Shown: positions 1 to 13,058, counted from the stretch's first letter. The stretch: 64,000 nt of DNA from Costus lasius (GCA_027563935.2 CM050446.2:24555501-24619500), one strand, 5' to 3'. The notes: generated by a model from the letters alone, not told the origin. Numbers and translations: made by a program.

Positions 1-1010
1 GCATAATTATTATGAGATTTTATAAAAATTACTTATGATTTAACATACCTTAAAATAAGGATAAAGTCTGTTGTTACTGTATATTTTAGGATGAACTATT
101 AAGCCATCAGGTTGTGTGATAAATTGCTCATGCAAGCTGATGATAGCTCTTAAGACCTCATGAATGTGATAGCTAATGGTTCGAGTACCACGATAAAAGA
201 AAAAAATATATATTTCTCAATATTTCACATTGTGAGATATCAAATACAAAAATGTTAATATTTTTTCCTCAATGATATAATTTTTTGTCTCTCTGAATTG
301 GTATGTGCCTTAGAAGTAACTCACACAAATGCTTAAAAGTATGTAATCTCATTCTCATTATGTCATGACAAATTTCAACATATGTTCGTTGTAATCTTGA
401 TTTCAATTCTTCTACAAGAACCCATGCAACCATGTATATGATGTCAATTTCTAACATAAACTTTGAGCATGTCTTTCTTACTCATTGGAGCTATAATAAG
501 ACCTATAAATAAATCATATTATAATTAATTAATTGTGAACAAACCACAAGTAGTAAGAACATTTATATGTATAGATATACAATTATAAACAAGTATGCAA
601 AAAACAATAAACATGGAATAAAATGATTAGATGGGAATAAGATGACTACTTTTGTTTTGTCTAGTTTTATGTAACCAATTGCATGCCTCATGAAATTTCT
701 TTTCTTGCTGCCTATGTTGAATTCACATCATACCAACATTGAGAAATAGATGTCATATACTCTTCTAACTGAGGAACTGTAAGAAACTAAACGATTTATT
801 TTTCTCCTTACTAATGTGATGCTTTTACACATAAAACTTTTGACTAATCATGGATTAGATATATCATTTCAGAATGTAGAATTGGACTTTCAGCATAACA
901 CAAACCATTCAACCAAACTTCAAATAAGACAAACAACAATGTAATACGATAGACCTCTAATAATGCTTTTTTGTATTGCAAGCATGTTTTAGAAAAGTGG
1001 AGCTTTAACA
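1..1010. other. AT-rich intergenic DNA, no gene seen
   Basis: I see no splice-consistent coding potential, no tRNA and no recognisable transposon terminus here. Short open frames such as the one at 269-457 resemble no family I know. Confidence 0.5.
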
Positions 1011-1420
1011 ATGTTTGAAGATCTTATTACTGTTGATGAAGCTGAGGGTGGATCTGCTGGAGGGGAGAGCTTTAGGCTTCAAGCGAGAGCGAGAAGGCAG
1101 CGAGAGCTAAGGGCAAGAGGGCTTCAAGTGAGAGCTGAGGCCTGAAAGGGCGACGAGAGCCGAGGGTGAGAGGGCTATGAGAGATTAGGGCGAGAGGCAA
1201 GAGAGATGGAGAGTGGCAAGATTGAGGTTGAGTTGAGAGTCAAGGGTGAGATCGGGCGAGAGACCAAGGAAGGAAACTAGATTTCTGCCCGATTTAGAGA
1301 GAATGATTTGAGGGGAAAAGAAAGCTCAACGTCCCTTTAGTTTTCTTTTCCATCCATCATTTCCTTCTAATGAAACAAGGGAAACCCTCCTAGTTTCTCT
1401 CCAAAGAAACCCAGTGTTAT
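1011..1420. repeat. GA-rich tract ending in a possible DNA-transposon terminus
   Basis: A purine-rich tract repeats GAGAGC/GGGCGAGAG words. It is followed by the word TCTGCCCGATTT and a pyrimidine-rich end finishing near AAGAAACCCAGTGTTA. A similar ending occurs at about 59030-59192, and an inverted one at about 31797-31975, so the three look like ends of one low-copy element family. No target-site duplication was resolved. Confidence 0.3.
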
Positions 1421-2394
1421 GTACAACAATAGAAAAACTCTATTCTCCTATCCTTCTAGGTGCAACTCTCAAACCAATAATGTTGGTGGCATCTTAATGC
1501 TTGCACATACCCCATTAGCCACCTTGTTTCAATCACTCTCTAGGGGATCAACTAAACTTTGGTTATACAATCAATTCATCAATGGATAAGGAGGAAATAT
1601 AGGTTGATACCTACGTGAAAACTAGATCGAGCCACATCCTGTGTGGCTTAATCTAGCTAATTCATTTGAGCATGATACATGATGAGGAATAAAAAAGTAT
1701 GGGAAAAGCTTATAAGCAGGCCCCCACTTAAAAGAGTTAAGCGAGGGACCATTAGATTCGTTTTCATGAATCTTAAAGTTCACTTGTTTTCTTCCAAAAC
1801 ACTCAACCACTTCTCCTTCCCTAGACATAGTCACCGCCTACTCTCTCCTTACTCCCCTCAGTCGCCACCTACCTCCTCCTCCATGCTCACCTCTGCCTCC
1901 TCGCTTCCGGCTTGTAAATTCGCCACCATCACCCTCTTTGCCGACCTCCTATATGGCTTTATCCGCCCTCCTTCCTCCTCCCCTTGACTTAGTCCTCTCC
2001 CTCCTCACCCGCCTCTCCCAGCTCTCTTCCTCCACTGTCGACGGACTCACCACGCCACCTCTATTGCTGTGCTCCGCCTGCTGAACCCCCTCCACCATCC
2101 ACCACCCTCGTCCACTCCCCCGCCCTTTGACTTCACCACCTTCGCCTTTGCCAGCCGAGCACTAGCGAAGTCGTCCACCCCCTTTGACTCACCTCTGCCT
2201 CCACTACCGCTAACGTCCCCCACCTCCGACTCACCCTTCCACCCGCCAATTGCTGTATTTTGCCTATTGTAGAAAACACATGAAGAGAGGATCGTGGATA
2301 GCGACAAAGTAGAGAGAAGGAAAAAAATAAATAAATAAGAGGAAGACACAATCTCTTAAGATCTATGTATGTCATCTTACGGAGCCCGCGTAAA

Positions 2395-2830
2395 TAGGGG
2401 TGACAATTTCACCAGACAGATTCGGGTACCTAACTCAACCCGACCTATTTATGATGGGTTCAAGTACCCGATTAGCTAAACGAGTCGGGTTTGAGTTTAG
2501 AGATGCAGGTACCCAGTACTCGGTACCCGATACCTGATTTCAATAAAAAAATATAAATATAAATATTTATTATTAGAATATAAATAAGAATAAAATAACT
2601 ATTATATAAATATTTATTACTATTAAAAATATAAAAATAATAATAAATATTATTATATAAATATTTTTATTTTTAAAATATATTTTATATAATAAAATAA
2701 TAAATAATTTATTTTTTATTTAATCGGGTACCCGTTTAAATACCCGACTCGAGTTTGGGTCGAGTTCAGGTAGCGAGTTCGGTTCGAATTTAGGGTAAAA
2801 CTATGAGTATCCGACCCGTTGCCGGTGCTA
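2395..2830. mobile_element. Non-autonomous hAT element
   Basis: The 436-bp element begins TAGGGGTGACAA and ends GACCCGTTGCCGGTGCTA, the TAGGGGTG...-type inverted ends of plant hAT elements. Subterminal repeats of the words TACCCGA and GGGTACC surround an AT-rich core. The flanking 8-mers CGCGTAAA (2387-2394) and TGCTTAAA (2831-2838) match at 6 of 8 positions, as expected for an aged 8-bp hAT duplication. No transposase is encoded. Confidence 0.7.
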
Positions 2831-3439
2831 TGCTTAAATGAGTTGAGCAAGGGCCCCAATTAAAAAACGCAACGAAAAAGTATAGCTATTAGCCATTGTG
2901 GTGGGTTGGTTTGGCTCAAATCACAGCAATTTGGTCGGGTTAAGTTTAGGCCACATAATATAGTCAAATATTCTTAGCTTGTTTGAACTCAAAGTAGACT
3001 CAAAATTGAGTTTAGATTGAAGCATCGAAAAGTTTAGGTTATCTCTAAAAAAATTAATTTCAAAGATTTTGAATAAATATTTGATAAATATTTAAGGGAA
3101 CCAAACTTAGGGCCAGTTTGGGGTTACTTCTGCTTTTAGCTTCTGCTGGCTGGGAAAGTACCTAACTGTTTGGTTCAATAAGCAGAAGCTACTGCTGTGC
3201 TGTAATATTAAGCAGATGCTGAAAAATAACATTTTTTTTGAAGATCAACTCCACCTATCTATGTAATATTAATAACATGACAAACTCATAATTTAATTCC
3301 ATACAGAGTTCTTATAGTCCAAAAAAAGTTCATAATGTTACTAATATAATACCAAAATCATTACACATAATGAAAAATTGTTTTTAAGCTACACAGCTCA
3401 TGGTAATAAACTTAAAGCTCTCGGAGCCATTGAGCTTGA

Positions 3440-3800
3440 ATTGAAATGTATGAAGGTATAAGTATAAAGACATATGTATAAACATTTTACTTAAACATAT
3501 ACATGGTATACTACTTACTTAAACATAAACATGGTATGATTCTTAAGTAAACATATACATAAACATAAACATGATATCATTCTTAAGTAAACATATACAT
3601 CTTAACTAGGTGTTTACTTAAGTAAACAACTACATGGTATATTACTTAAGTATACATCTTAATTGATATTTACTTAAATAAACATTTACATGGTATATTA
3701 CTTAAGTATACATCTTAACTAGATGTTTACTTACATGGTATATTACTTAAGTAAACATCTTAACTAGATGTTTACTTAAGTAAACATTTTATCCCAAAAG
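3440..3800. repeat. AT-rich imperfect tandem repeats
   Basis: Inside the PIF-type element, words around the palindrome ACTTAAGT (TTACTTAAGTAAACAT, CATGGTATATTACTTAAG) recur many times with variable spacing. Confidence 0.6.
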
Positions 3801-3817
3801 TAAGCAGATGCTTACAT

Positions 3818-4090
3818 GTGCTGCGCCTGAGCAGAGGATTCGCTAGAGCTGGTCGCCTGAGCAGAGGATTCCCCGGAGCTAGTCGCTTGTGTAGAGGAGC
3901 CTATCACCGAAGATGCAGCGCAAGGGAGTCGTCGAGATGCAACGTTGGAGTCGAGATGCACGATGCAGCACTGGAGTCGCCGAGATGCAGCGTTGGAGTC
4001 GTCGAGATCTGATGCTGGAGCTAAGATCTGATGCTAGAGTCGCTGGAGCTAGTGCGCGAACGCAGGAGTCACCGGAGATGGTTCACATAC
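3818..4090. repeat. GC-rich imperfect tandem repeats
   Basis: Near-identical words such as GGAGTCGTCGAGATGCA and CCTGAGCAGAGGATTC recur in the right half of the PIF-type element. Both plus-strand frames stay open only because of this repetition; I do not take them as genes. Confidence 0.5.
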
Positions 4091-4611
4091 GCAGATCTGG
4101 TACAGATCAGTCGCCGGAGCTCGTTCGCTCACGCTGCTCTGTTGCCGTGCCGAGAGATGTGTCGCGGATGCAGACCTGTGGCCACTCTTCACCGAGCTGT
4201 GAGGTTTGTCACCGGTCTTGGAAGTAGATCTGCCACCAAGCTCAAGCTGGAACAGGTCAGTCGCCGTGAGTCGTGGCGGACGCACTTCGCCGATCTACTG
4301 CGGCTGGGCTACGGATGGCGGGCTCACAAGCTGCAACGGACGGCGGCGACGAGTTGCCAGTGGACGATGGCGACGAGCTGCAACGGCGAACAGCGGCCGA
4401 GGATCACGGGTTGCACGCGAGAGAGGAAGGCGTAAGCGAGAAAGCAGCGTGCTGCTTTTTTCGGGAAGCAGGATTTGATCTGCTTCTACGGGGAAGCATA
4501 TTTCTGCTGCTGCTACTGGCCGCATAAGCAAACCCAAAAGATCCCCTTCATGCTGCTTCTGCTGCCCACCCCAGCAAAAGCAGGCGGGCAGCAACCCCAA
4601 ACCAAGCCTTA

Positions 4612-5800
4612 ACCGAACCCGGCAATCCAACTAGTCTAAAGATAGAGAAGAAATCACCTCTTCTGATACGAGAACTTGTAGCAAAATTCATTATAATTTA
4701 GAGCATGTTGATTGAAGCATGTTAACACAAGATCATATTGCTACAAATGATAATAATGATTGCAAGTATGCAAGAAAAAGAGGAATTCATAGAGAAACTC
4801 TCTTAAATGATAACGGATCTCCAAAAGTGAATTTCAGAGTCACAATTTTCTCGTACCACTTTGACAAAAAACATGGCAGAGGCAAACCTAGTAATCGCAA
4901 ATAACATTACCATACCTTGTATTGCATTTACTAGTAGCTTTTTAATTCCAAAGTCCCAGGCGTAGTAATAAACCATAATAGTTTGCTCTACATGAGATGG
5001 TTAATATACCAAGAGATGAGGCTGATTCGGAACTAATCAAGATCAAAAGTTATAATGAGTATCAACACAGTTAGATACTAGTACAGTACCGATCCAGAAA
5101 TGATCAAAATGGTACCACTCAGTATCTCAAACCTCGATCAAGACAACTAGAAATCTATGTACAACAAAAAAAAACCCATGAATGCAAAACACTGAGACTA
5201 AAAGAGGCATTTCCAACAACTCATACAATTTTGTTAAGCAAAATCTAATTGTCCTGAGCTCATAACATTTTTGCATAATTATATTCAGTTTGGCGCAAAA
5301 TGTGGTCCTGGACTTGTATTGACAGGGAAAATAAATCTTTTGCTAACAAATTAGACTAATCAAGAACTATACTTTTTGGCCGCTAGCTAATCTAACAGCA
5401 ATAATACATCTGTAATCATTCACAATCAACAAAATTTGGTTTGTTTTGGAAAAGAAATGATAACCAGATCCTAATCAAGAAACAACATTTCACTACGTAT
5501 TAAACTCAGTTTGATTCCCATAAACTCAAACGGATCAGGAGAGTATCAATAGGAATACCAAAGATGTACACATTAAAGTAGAAAAATGTAGCCGCAAAAA
5601 TGAGGTCACTAGGGTTCGATAAAAATAACTTGTATATGTTTTAATACAACTAATCAGAAATAATTGCATCAAGAACAGGCTTAATAAGTAAAACCCGGGT
5701 ACACAAACTCTTGTAAGGTTCAAAACTAATGAGCTGCATGGTTCTACATTTTCCTGGTGAGCTCGTAAAAAATCATTGCATGCTATTCGATCAGGGCAAA
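4612..5800. other. Intergenic DNA and presumed 3' flank of eS12
   Basis: No coding region is seen. The part nearest 5800 should contain the eS12 3' UTR and polyadenylation site, which I cannot place with confidence. Confidence 0.4.
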
Positions 5801-5802
5801 AC

Positions 5803-8800
5803 TTAGTGGGATTTGACATACTCCTGAACAATATGAAGCCCCTCTGATTCTTCACCGTAATCCTGTAGAAAAAAAATGTTGAGATGTAGCATCATGATCA
5901 AGAAGTTTAGGATGAGAAGCACAAAGTTCTCTGTAATTGATTACAATACCTTGATGACCACGCATGAACAACCCACAACCTTTCTAGCCTTGCCTTCCGA
6001 ATCAATCTTGCATAACTGCAATTCATGCATCAGAACACTATAAGCTCATCATGGAAGGACATGACATGAGGTCTACATCACAAAATAACAGCAAATACTA
6101 CATGGCTACAGACTGGGGATATATCTAGCTTAGTAATGGGAGCAAAAGTGCGACAAACGTTCAACAGGCTAATTTTATGAAAAATAAACACTAAGTCAAT
6201 CAATATTCACAAACTTTGTAAATGTTCAAATATGCCATAAACCCAGATAAGCAAGAAAAGTTGGTGAAACGGATTCAATAGGACAAAGGCAAACTACCTT
6301 ATCTTAATAATTTAACCTATTTTTGCATTAAAGTAAATCATTACAACCGCGTCAGCTATTAAATGTTTAGTCATTTGGTAATTTCAAGTAGTGTATCTGC
6401 AGAAGCTTATGAACCCTTGAACACTAATATGGAAGTTGCACATATTGCTAAAGAACTGATAACACTGAGGACCAAACTCAGTTTTTCACAAAATAATCCG
6501 GTAAAAATTCTATTTGATACAAGGAATTATGTAAAAAGAGCTTTATTGCAAAAAAATCAATTCTATGAGAACTTGATAGGATTTTAAGAACACCAGGGAA
6601 AGGAAAAGAAAATGGAATTACTTTGCCTTTTTTTGGTTTGGATTGCAAGAAGATCAATATTTTGGCAGGAAAAGAAGAATTATCAAGCTGCAGTTTCTTT
6701 ACATCTTACAGGAATCAAGGAAACAACAAGAATGATTTCATTTAATAAATGAACAGTTTTTCAGTTTTTCTGTTGCCCTAGAGCCATATGATGAAGAAAA
6801 GATAGAAAGCCAAAAAATTTCCACGAACATGGATTCTTCTTTGTGATCATATTATGGTAGAGAATGACTAAGTGAGAGAAACTCAGATACTAACCCCTGC
6901 CCATTCGCCAAGGGTTTTTGCACTTGGTACAGTTACAAGATGGACATTATGATCAGCACAAAGTGCTTTGACTAATTTGACGTAATCAGCTTGGTTGCAA
7001 TCCTCAGCAAGAATGCAAAGTTGTGCTGCATGCTTCTCAATAGCTTTGGCAGCTTCATGCAGCCCACGAATTAGCCCGTCATGAGCCAACGATTTCTTCA
7101 TAACAAGTTGGAGAGCTGTCATCAAGTCCATGGGCTCCCCAAGAACCGGGGCAGCACCTTCTGCTTCTTCCCTAAATCAAAGGGAATTAGAGTAGAGATA
7201 GTGGCAGAGGGACAGATAATGTTAAGGAATAAGCTCATGAAAGAAGTTCAAAATGCATTACATGAATTATAACAAAATAACAGTAAACACTACGTCTTTG
7301 AAAACCAGAACAATTACCAGACAGCTCATTTCTTCACAATAGATACATGATAGTTCTGGAAATAAGTAAATAATGAACACAAAAATCTATTAACTTGTCA
7401 AAGTGTAGCCATTATAATTGCATAATACTTCCACCAGGCCACATTAAAGCCATTCGTAGCCTCAACGGAAATAATGGGAAGTATAAAATCACAACCAAGT
7501 CAGCAGTTGCAAATAGATAACTGGTGATATTATCATCAAATGCAATGCTAAATGAGACAACAAGTGTAATCAAATATATTGAACAAACCAAGACAAACAA
7601 ATAAGTTGACTCAAGGCAGTAGGTACAATAAATCCAGATAAGGGAAAAAAAAAATCAGAGGTTGCAACATTCATGATCAGCTATACCTGTTGGTGCTATT
7701 GTTATCTAAAACTGAAGATATCTCGAAGTAATCACATCTTTATGACTAGGAAACCCTAGAATAAATTTTAACAAAAGTTAATAGTAAATGGTCTTTAATA
7801 AGGATTGAAAATATTTTTATGCTTACTATTAGTTGTAATGACCTTTCGTAAATCTCTACGGCAATTTTATTGCTAACAGGTTATTTTCCACAAGGGATAT
7901 GTAGAGGATGGCTCATAATGATTATTTTCCACAAGATATTTCTAAGTAATCACATCTTTATGACTAGGAAACCCTAGAATAAATTTTAACAAAGTTAATA
8001 CTAAATGGTCTTTAGTAAGGATTGAAAATATTTTTATGCTTACTATTAGTTATAATGACCTTTCGTAAATCTCTACTGCAATTTTATTGCTAATAGGTTA
8101 TTTTCCACAAGGGATATGTAGAGGATGGCTCATAATGATTATTTTCCACAAGATATTTCTAAGTAATCACATTTTTGTGACTAGGAATTTCTAGAATAAA
8201 TTTTAACAAAAGTTAATACTAAATGGTCTTTAGTAAGGATTGAAAATATTTTTATGCTTACTATTAGTTATAATGACCTTTCATAAATCTCTGCAGCAAA
8301 TTTATTGCTTACAGGTTATTTTCCACAATGGATATGTAGAGGATGGCTCACAATGATTATGACCAGTCATTAAGGCTCCAAAACTCATTATTTTTAGGCC
8401 AGTTAGCAACTTTCACTATTCCATAAGATTGCTTTAGTTAAAAAAATTTTCACTAATTGTTCAATTGCAGGTAAAAAAGCTAAATTCAGATGAACTAGTA
8501 TTTCCAATCCATAAATTTCAGTAGATACATTTGGAGATTGTAATAAGTTAGTAAATAGTATATCCTCGCACTCATTGCTTTTATAGCAAAATGAGAAAGT
8601 GCTTTATTGCTATAAAGTTGACCATAACATCCTCTAAATCTAATTCGAGGAAAAGAAGCTTTGTAGAATAATATTGAGTAGGGTAGCTGATGCAGGGCAA
8701 GATAGATAGAGAGAGAGAGGTTAAGCGAAGAAATTAAATTTAATAATTCATCAGCGACTATCCACATGGGTATAACACCCACTAATTCTAGAATAGTTGT

Positions 8801-9863
8801 CTACTAAAATGCTACAAACCACGACTAATCAACATATACCACTACCACTATTATTAAATAATTGATCATTAGCCATCACTGTCCTCCACAAGAAAAAAAC
8901 TTGCCTGCGACGGGTTGAATTGAAGCTATGACTAAAATGACATAAGTCAAAGTCAAACAAAAAACCAACAATTCATTAGGTCTCCTTTTTTTTTGCTGTG
9001 TGTTATTTTTATTTCCTCACACTATTTTCTCTCTTTTTCACTGCCTTTTTTGTTTGTTTGTTCCCTTTTGGACTCATTTTGCTTCTTTTTTTCTTCACAT
9101 GGTAGTATGTTATGCTCGTTTCTTTTTTTTGGATTGAAATATTTCTCTGTCGTCTATTACATTCGGATTCTACTTCCAAAGTCTCCTACATTATATAGTT
9201 GTCTAGAAGATTGATTAAATTGAATGAAGAAAGCTGATAACAACAAAATAATTCTTCAGAAACAGCTTCGATGTCCAATTAGCCACGGTCTATATGAGAT
9301 TGACTCGCTGCAGAAACTATTAACCAGAATACTAATGGTTGCGGCAGTTGCAACAGAGGAAAATGTCTCATTTAAAACAATCATCATCTACATACTACGG
9401 TGAGCAGAATGGTCTAGAAAATCGATTATAGTGCACGAATTAATCTGGAAATAGGAAAAGAAATCTTTTAAAACAGCTTCACTGTACTGCTTATGAGATT
9501 GGTTCAACTGCAGAAACTAAGAAACAAAAAACACAAGTATACAACTGCTGCAGGCGAAAGAGTAGGTATCACTTAAAACAATCTCCATTTGTATGCTCTG
9601 GGGTGTAGCATTGCCAATTAACAATTTCATACTCCTCTAGGTCCATACATGCATTTCAAATTGCACATCATGTAAAGCAGAGTATGATCCCAGATCTCCT
9701 AACCCTCAATCGAACGAGAAGCATGATGATTTCATATTATTATTTACAGTAATTTACTAAAATACTTTACTTTTTTTTTAAATCATAACTGATCACAGTA
9801 GTAGCAAACACAAACAGATCAAGTGGAGAGTGAATTCAGTTGAAGGGTTACGTACGTAGCCAT
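5803..9863 (-). CDS. RPS12: 40S ribosomal protein eS12 (four coding exons)
   Basis: This encodes eS12, a cytosolic small-subunit ribosomal protein with an L7Ae-like fold. Coding exons on the minus strand are 9863-9856, 7171-6895, 6015-5950 and 5862-5803 (stop TAA). All introns are GT-AG, and the joined frame is open for 136 residues against about 144 in Arabidopsis. Recognised family blocks are [33 protein letters not shown] and [17 protein letters not shown]. The first coding exon is only 8 nt (ATG GCT AC). It was chosen because it gives a perfect donor (GTACGT), restores frame with exon 2, and adds the acidic/alanine N-terminus typical of plant eS12. A 5'-UTR intron ending at the CTACAG just right of 9880 is plausible. 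Intron 1 is 2.68 kb and carries repeats. The telo-box near 10021 fits a ribosomal-protein promoter. Family identity is very secure; the mini-exon is less so. Confidence 0.93.
7726..8365. repeat. Three tandem copies of a 217-218 bp unit in eS12 intron 1
   Basis: The word AAGTAATCACAT recurs at 7726, 7944 and 8161, giving periods of 218 and 217 bp. Each copy then runs through GAAAACCCTAGAATAAA-like words and TATGTAGAGGATGGCTC. Copies differ by scattered substitutions and small indels. The array is wholly intronic. Confidence 0.9.
9250..9600. repeat. Diverged direct duplication in eS12 intron 1
   Basis: Two blocks about 210 bp apart share words such as AACAGCTTC, TGAGATTG, CTGCAGAAACTA and TTAAAACAATC, suggesting an old local duplication. 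Confidence 0.5.
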
Positions 9864-10020
9864 GTCGTCGCACTCGAGCTGGATCTGTAGAACAAACGAA
9901 AGGCGAACGAAAAGAAAGTGTAAGAAAGATAATCCAGATACAAGGAAAAATGGCGAGGAGATACAGAAGGGGGGATAGCCAAACCCACCGGGTCCGGCGC
10001 TGCCTGCGTGGGTTTTACAA

Positions 10021-10029
10021 TTAGGGTTT
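10021..10029 (-). promoter_or_regulatory. Telo-box (AAACCCTAA) near the eS12 transcription start
   Basis: On the minus strand AAACCCTAA lies about 160 bp upstream of the eS12 ATG, close to the presumed start of the 5' UTR. Telo-boxes are a known element of plant ribosomal-protein and translation-factor promoters. Confidence 0.7.
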
Positions 10030-10129
10030 CAACTTTTAAGGAATCACAGTGTGCGTGTGCGCTGAGATAATAAAATATAGGGATATTTGAGTTTGGTCCC
10101 ACAAATTTTATTTTTTTTTCTCTATTGGG

Positions 10130-11840
10130 TCCTCTACTAAAGTTCTAAATTGTTCACTTTGACTGTTCTACTTAGCCTAATTTGATATCAATATTTCATA
10201 AGTAAAATTCAAAAAAAAATATTTCATAAGTAATTAAGTCGATAGGGCAAAATGACATCGTTTTTCCTGATTGTAGTGGCAAGTGTAAAAAATTAATTAC
10301 GTAAATTTACACTAACTTAATTGTTTAAACCTGACAAAAATTGGCCTGCCCTGACTTGACCGGACCAGTCAACCACTCGACCCGACCTAGCCCGAGAAGA
10401 CTTAAAAATTATTTGCACCACAGTCAATGTTTCATAGAATGTTTGTTTCACTATTCCGACCACATAATCAAACAAAATCTAAAATTTTAAGAAATTTTGG
10501 TTGGTTTGCTTGTAAAATTGAGATAAGAGCACAAATTAAATTTCGCATTAGTATCTTTAAAGCTCCATTTCCTTGATTTTCCCATTAAATTCTTACTAAA
10601 AAATATTTTTCAAAAATTAGTCTTGAATTTTATATGAAGTTATTTTTAACCATTAAGATTTAATATTGTTACTCCCACTAAAATTGCTTATTGATGAGGG
10701 TTTTGCCCACGCCTGATAATTTGGATTTGCCATGAAGTTTATAAAAGAAAATACATAAAACAACGCAAAATGCATAAAACAACGCAAAATGACAAACCAA
10801 TCTATAACGTCTGTAATAATAACAAGACTAATACCATCGATTCGATCTATATAAGTATGTAACAACAATACTCCTCTAGTCCTCTAATCCACAATCTATA
10901 AGGAATAAATTTGCTTTGTTCCTTTTCAATAAATTTATTACTGTTTCCAATTAAGCTCTCTAAATCTATTTGCTCTTGCATTTTACTACCTTTACATTTC
11001 TATTTTCGAATAGGTTAAAAAAAAAACTTTCCTTTAATCACTTTTGTATATTGTTAAATCTGGTTCCTGATACCAATTATCTATTTCCTAATTTTACAAA
11101 TTTGGTTTTCAAATCGTGTAATTTCTCTCAATTAATTTCCTTTAATAAATGCAAAGTACTTTACAGTACTATATTTACATAAAATAATATTGAAAAACAA
11201 AATTTATAATTATAAAAATAGATTTTTTTTATTACTGTTTGTTTGACAGTAGCACAACATTCACTGTAATTTTACACCTGATTGAAAGAATCGTTGTATT
11301 TGAGTTATTTAAACTTTTCAATATTCTATTGTTAAAACAATCCATAACAGCTGCTACACTATTCAATTTAGCGTTAAGCAACATTGTTTACTGCTAATTG
11401 TTAAGCAACACTGTCTTTAACCAACTTTTAGGTGTTAGTCGGTCTTAAATATTGTTTGGAAATTGTGCTTCTCAATTTGAATCCTCCTTCCAACATTTTT
11501 TTAACTGTGTTGCTCTGTAAAATTTACAGAAGAGAGAAAAAAAAAATAAAGAAAAATTCCCAAGTGGTTAATTATCATGAGATGATCCTCTACACTCATT
11601 CCTTGTAGGGAACTTTCTATATAAAAGAGTCCGTATACGGCCGCGGCTGAGGACATGGACAATCCTTAGAAGCTCTCATGAAGATACACACGCACGGCCA
11701 AAAATGCGCAACCCCGCGATTGGACAAACCTTATATTGTGTGTGGATTTGTTGAAGTCTGAGTCAAAGGGAAGTAGTTCAGGACTAGTTCACTATCTTTA
11801 TTTCAGATGGAAACATTTTCACTAAGTAAAGGTTATGCCT
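10130..11840. other. AT-rich intergenic DNA, no gene seen
   Basis: No gene, tRNA or clear element terminus was found. The last few hundred bases lead into the copia LTR pieces that follow. Confidence 0.4.
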
Positions 11841-11846
11841 TTAAGT

Positions 11847-12820
11847 GCACTTTACTGACCACATGATATAAGCGTGAGCAACAATTTAAATTATTTTAAT
11901 CATCTTGTTAAGTTTAATTATATTCAAGATTTTTTTTTGTGGGGGATTGTTGAAAAAAATAAAAAAAAAAGGAAACAACATTAGCGGTTAAACTAACGTT
12001 ACAGCCTTTAATATTAGCATTACGGAATCCACTGCTCGTTGTTGAAAGGGCGTCCGATCAACTTCTCCACAGTCGTGTCCGCAGGAGAAGAATACCCGAT
12101 TGTATCCTGGGTGTTCAATCCAGATTTAACTCGCACGAGAGCCCGGATTTTCACTTAAGGACAAGCCGCAACACGCCTCTGGGTTTTACTTTTCTAACTC
12201 TCTTTTATTTATAATTTACAAGTTTATTTCTTGTATATGATTTCTATTTAAATAAAGGTCTTACTTAACTTTACTAACTGCATGATATAAGCATGAGCAG
12301 TAATTTAAATTTATTTAATCATCTTTTTAAGTTTAATTATATTAAAAAAAATTTATTTTTGCGGGGGATTGTTGGAGAAAAATAAAAAAGAGGAAATAAC
12401 GTTAGCTAACGTTACAACCTTTAATGTTAGCATTAACATTACTAGCCTTAGGAAAAGGCTCAAAAATGCTTATGCGACTACGTGAGAGCATGAGGATGTC
12501 TTTTGATTCTTCTTCCTCCTTTCTTCTTCTTCCTTCTATTTCTTTCATCTTGATTTTTGCTGCTTATTGTTGAAAGGGCATCTGATCAACTTTTCCATGG
12601 TCGTGCCCGCAGGAGAGGAATACTCGGTTGTATCCTGGATATTCAATCCGGATTTAACTCGCACGAGAGCCCGGATTTTTATCTAAGGATAAGCCGCAAT
12701 GCGCCTTCGGGTTCTATATTTCTTAACTCTCTTTTAAATATCTTTTGCAAGTTTATTGCCTTATATTTCATATTTTTTTTTCTATTTAAATAAAGGTCTA
12801 GTCAAAATTTTAGACCAACA
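11847..12820 (+). mobile_element. Two copia-type LTR pieces in tandem, each with its internal 3' end
   Basis: The order is internal 3' end, LTR (about 11948-12261), internal 3' end, LTR (12370-12820). Each LTR is preceded by a polypurine tract (GGGGGAT) and starts TGTTG. The second ends TTTAGACCAACA. Both share the block CGCACGAGAGCCCGGATTTT. The first LTR lacks about the last 20 bases of the second. No gag or pol is present. Polypurine tract and LTR style suggest Ty1/copia; the superfamily is an inference. Confidence 0.6.
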
Positions 12821-13058
12821 CTATCTAACTATCCTGCCCACATTGAGCTACATTGGAACCTAGAGAAAAAGATAAATAATTATTACTAGAAGGGTTAAGT
12901 TGGGAATGAGATAAATATGATGCATGAATAATTTTAATAAAAAATTACCTAAATTTCTACTATACCATACCTGAATCGCTCATGTCTAAAATGGTCTAAT
13001 GACCCGCACTCAGAGAGTGATCCACTATCAGCTACTTAGATAGTGAAGACGATTATCT

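Larger units (their letters stand above)
3110..4608. mobile_element. PIF/Harbinger-type non-autonomous element with TTA duplication
   Basis: The 1499-bp element starts GGGCCAGTTTGGGGTT and ends with the imperfect inverted counterpart (AACCCCAAACCAAGCC). TTA lies on both sides (3107-3109 and 4609-4611), the 3-bp TWA duplication of PIF/Harbinger. Its ends share CTGCTTTTGC words with the element at 28598-30233, so the two are relatives. The left half holds AT-rich tandem repeats with TTACTTAAGTAAACAT words; the right half holds GC-rich repeats. No transposase is visible. Confidence 0.7.
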
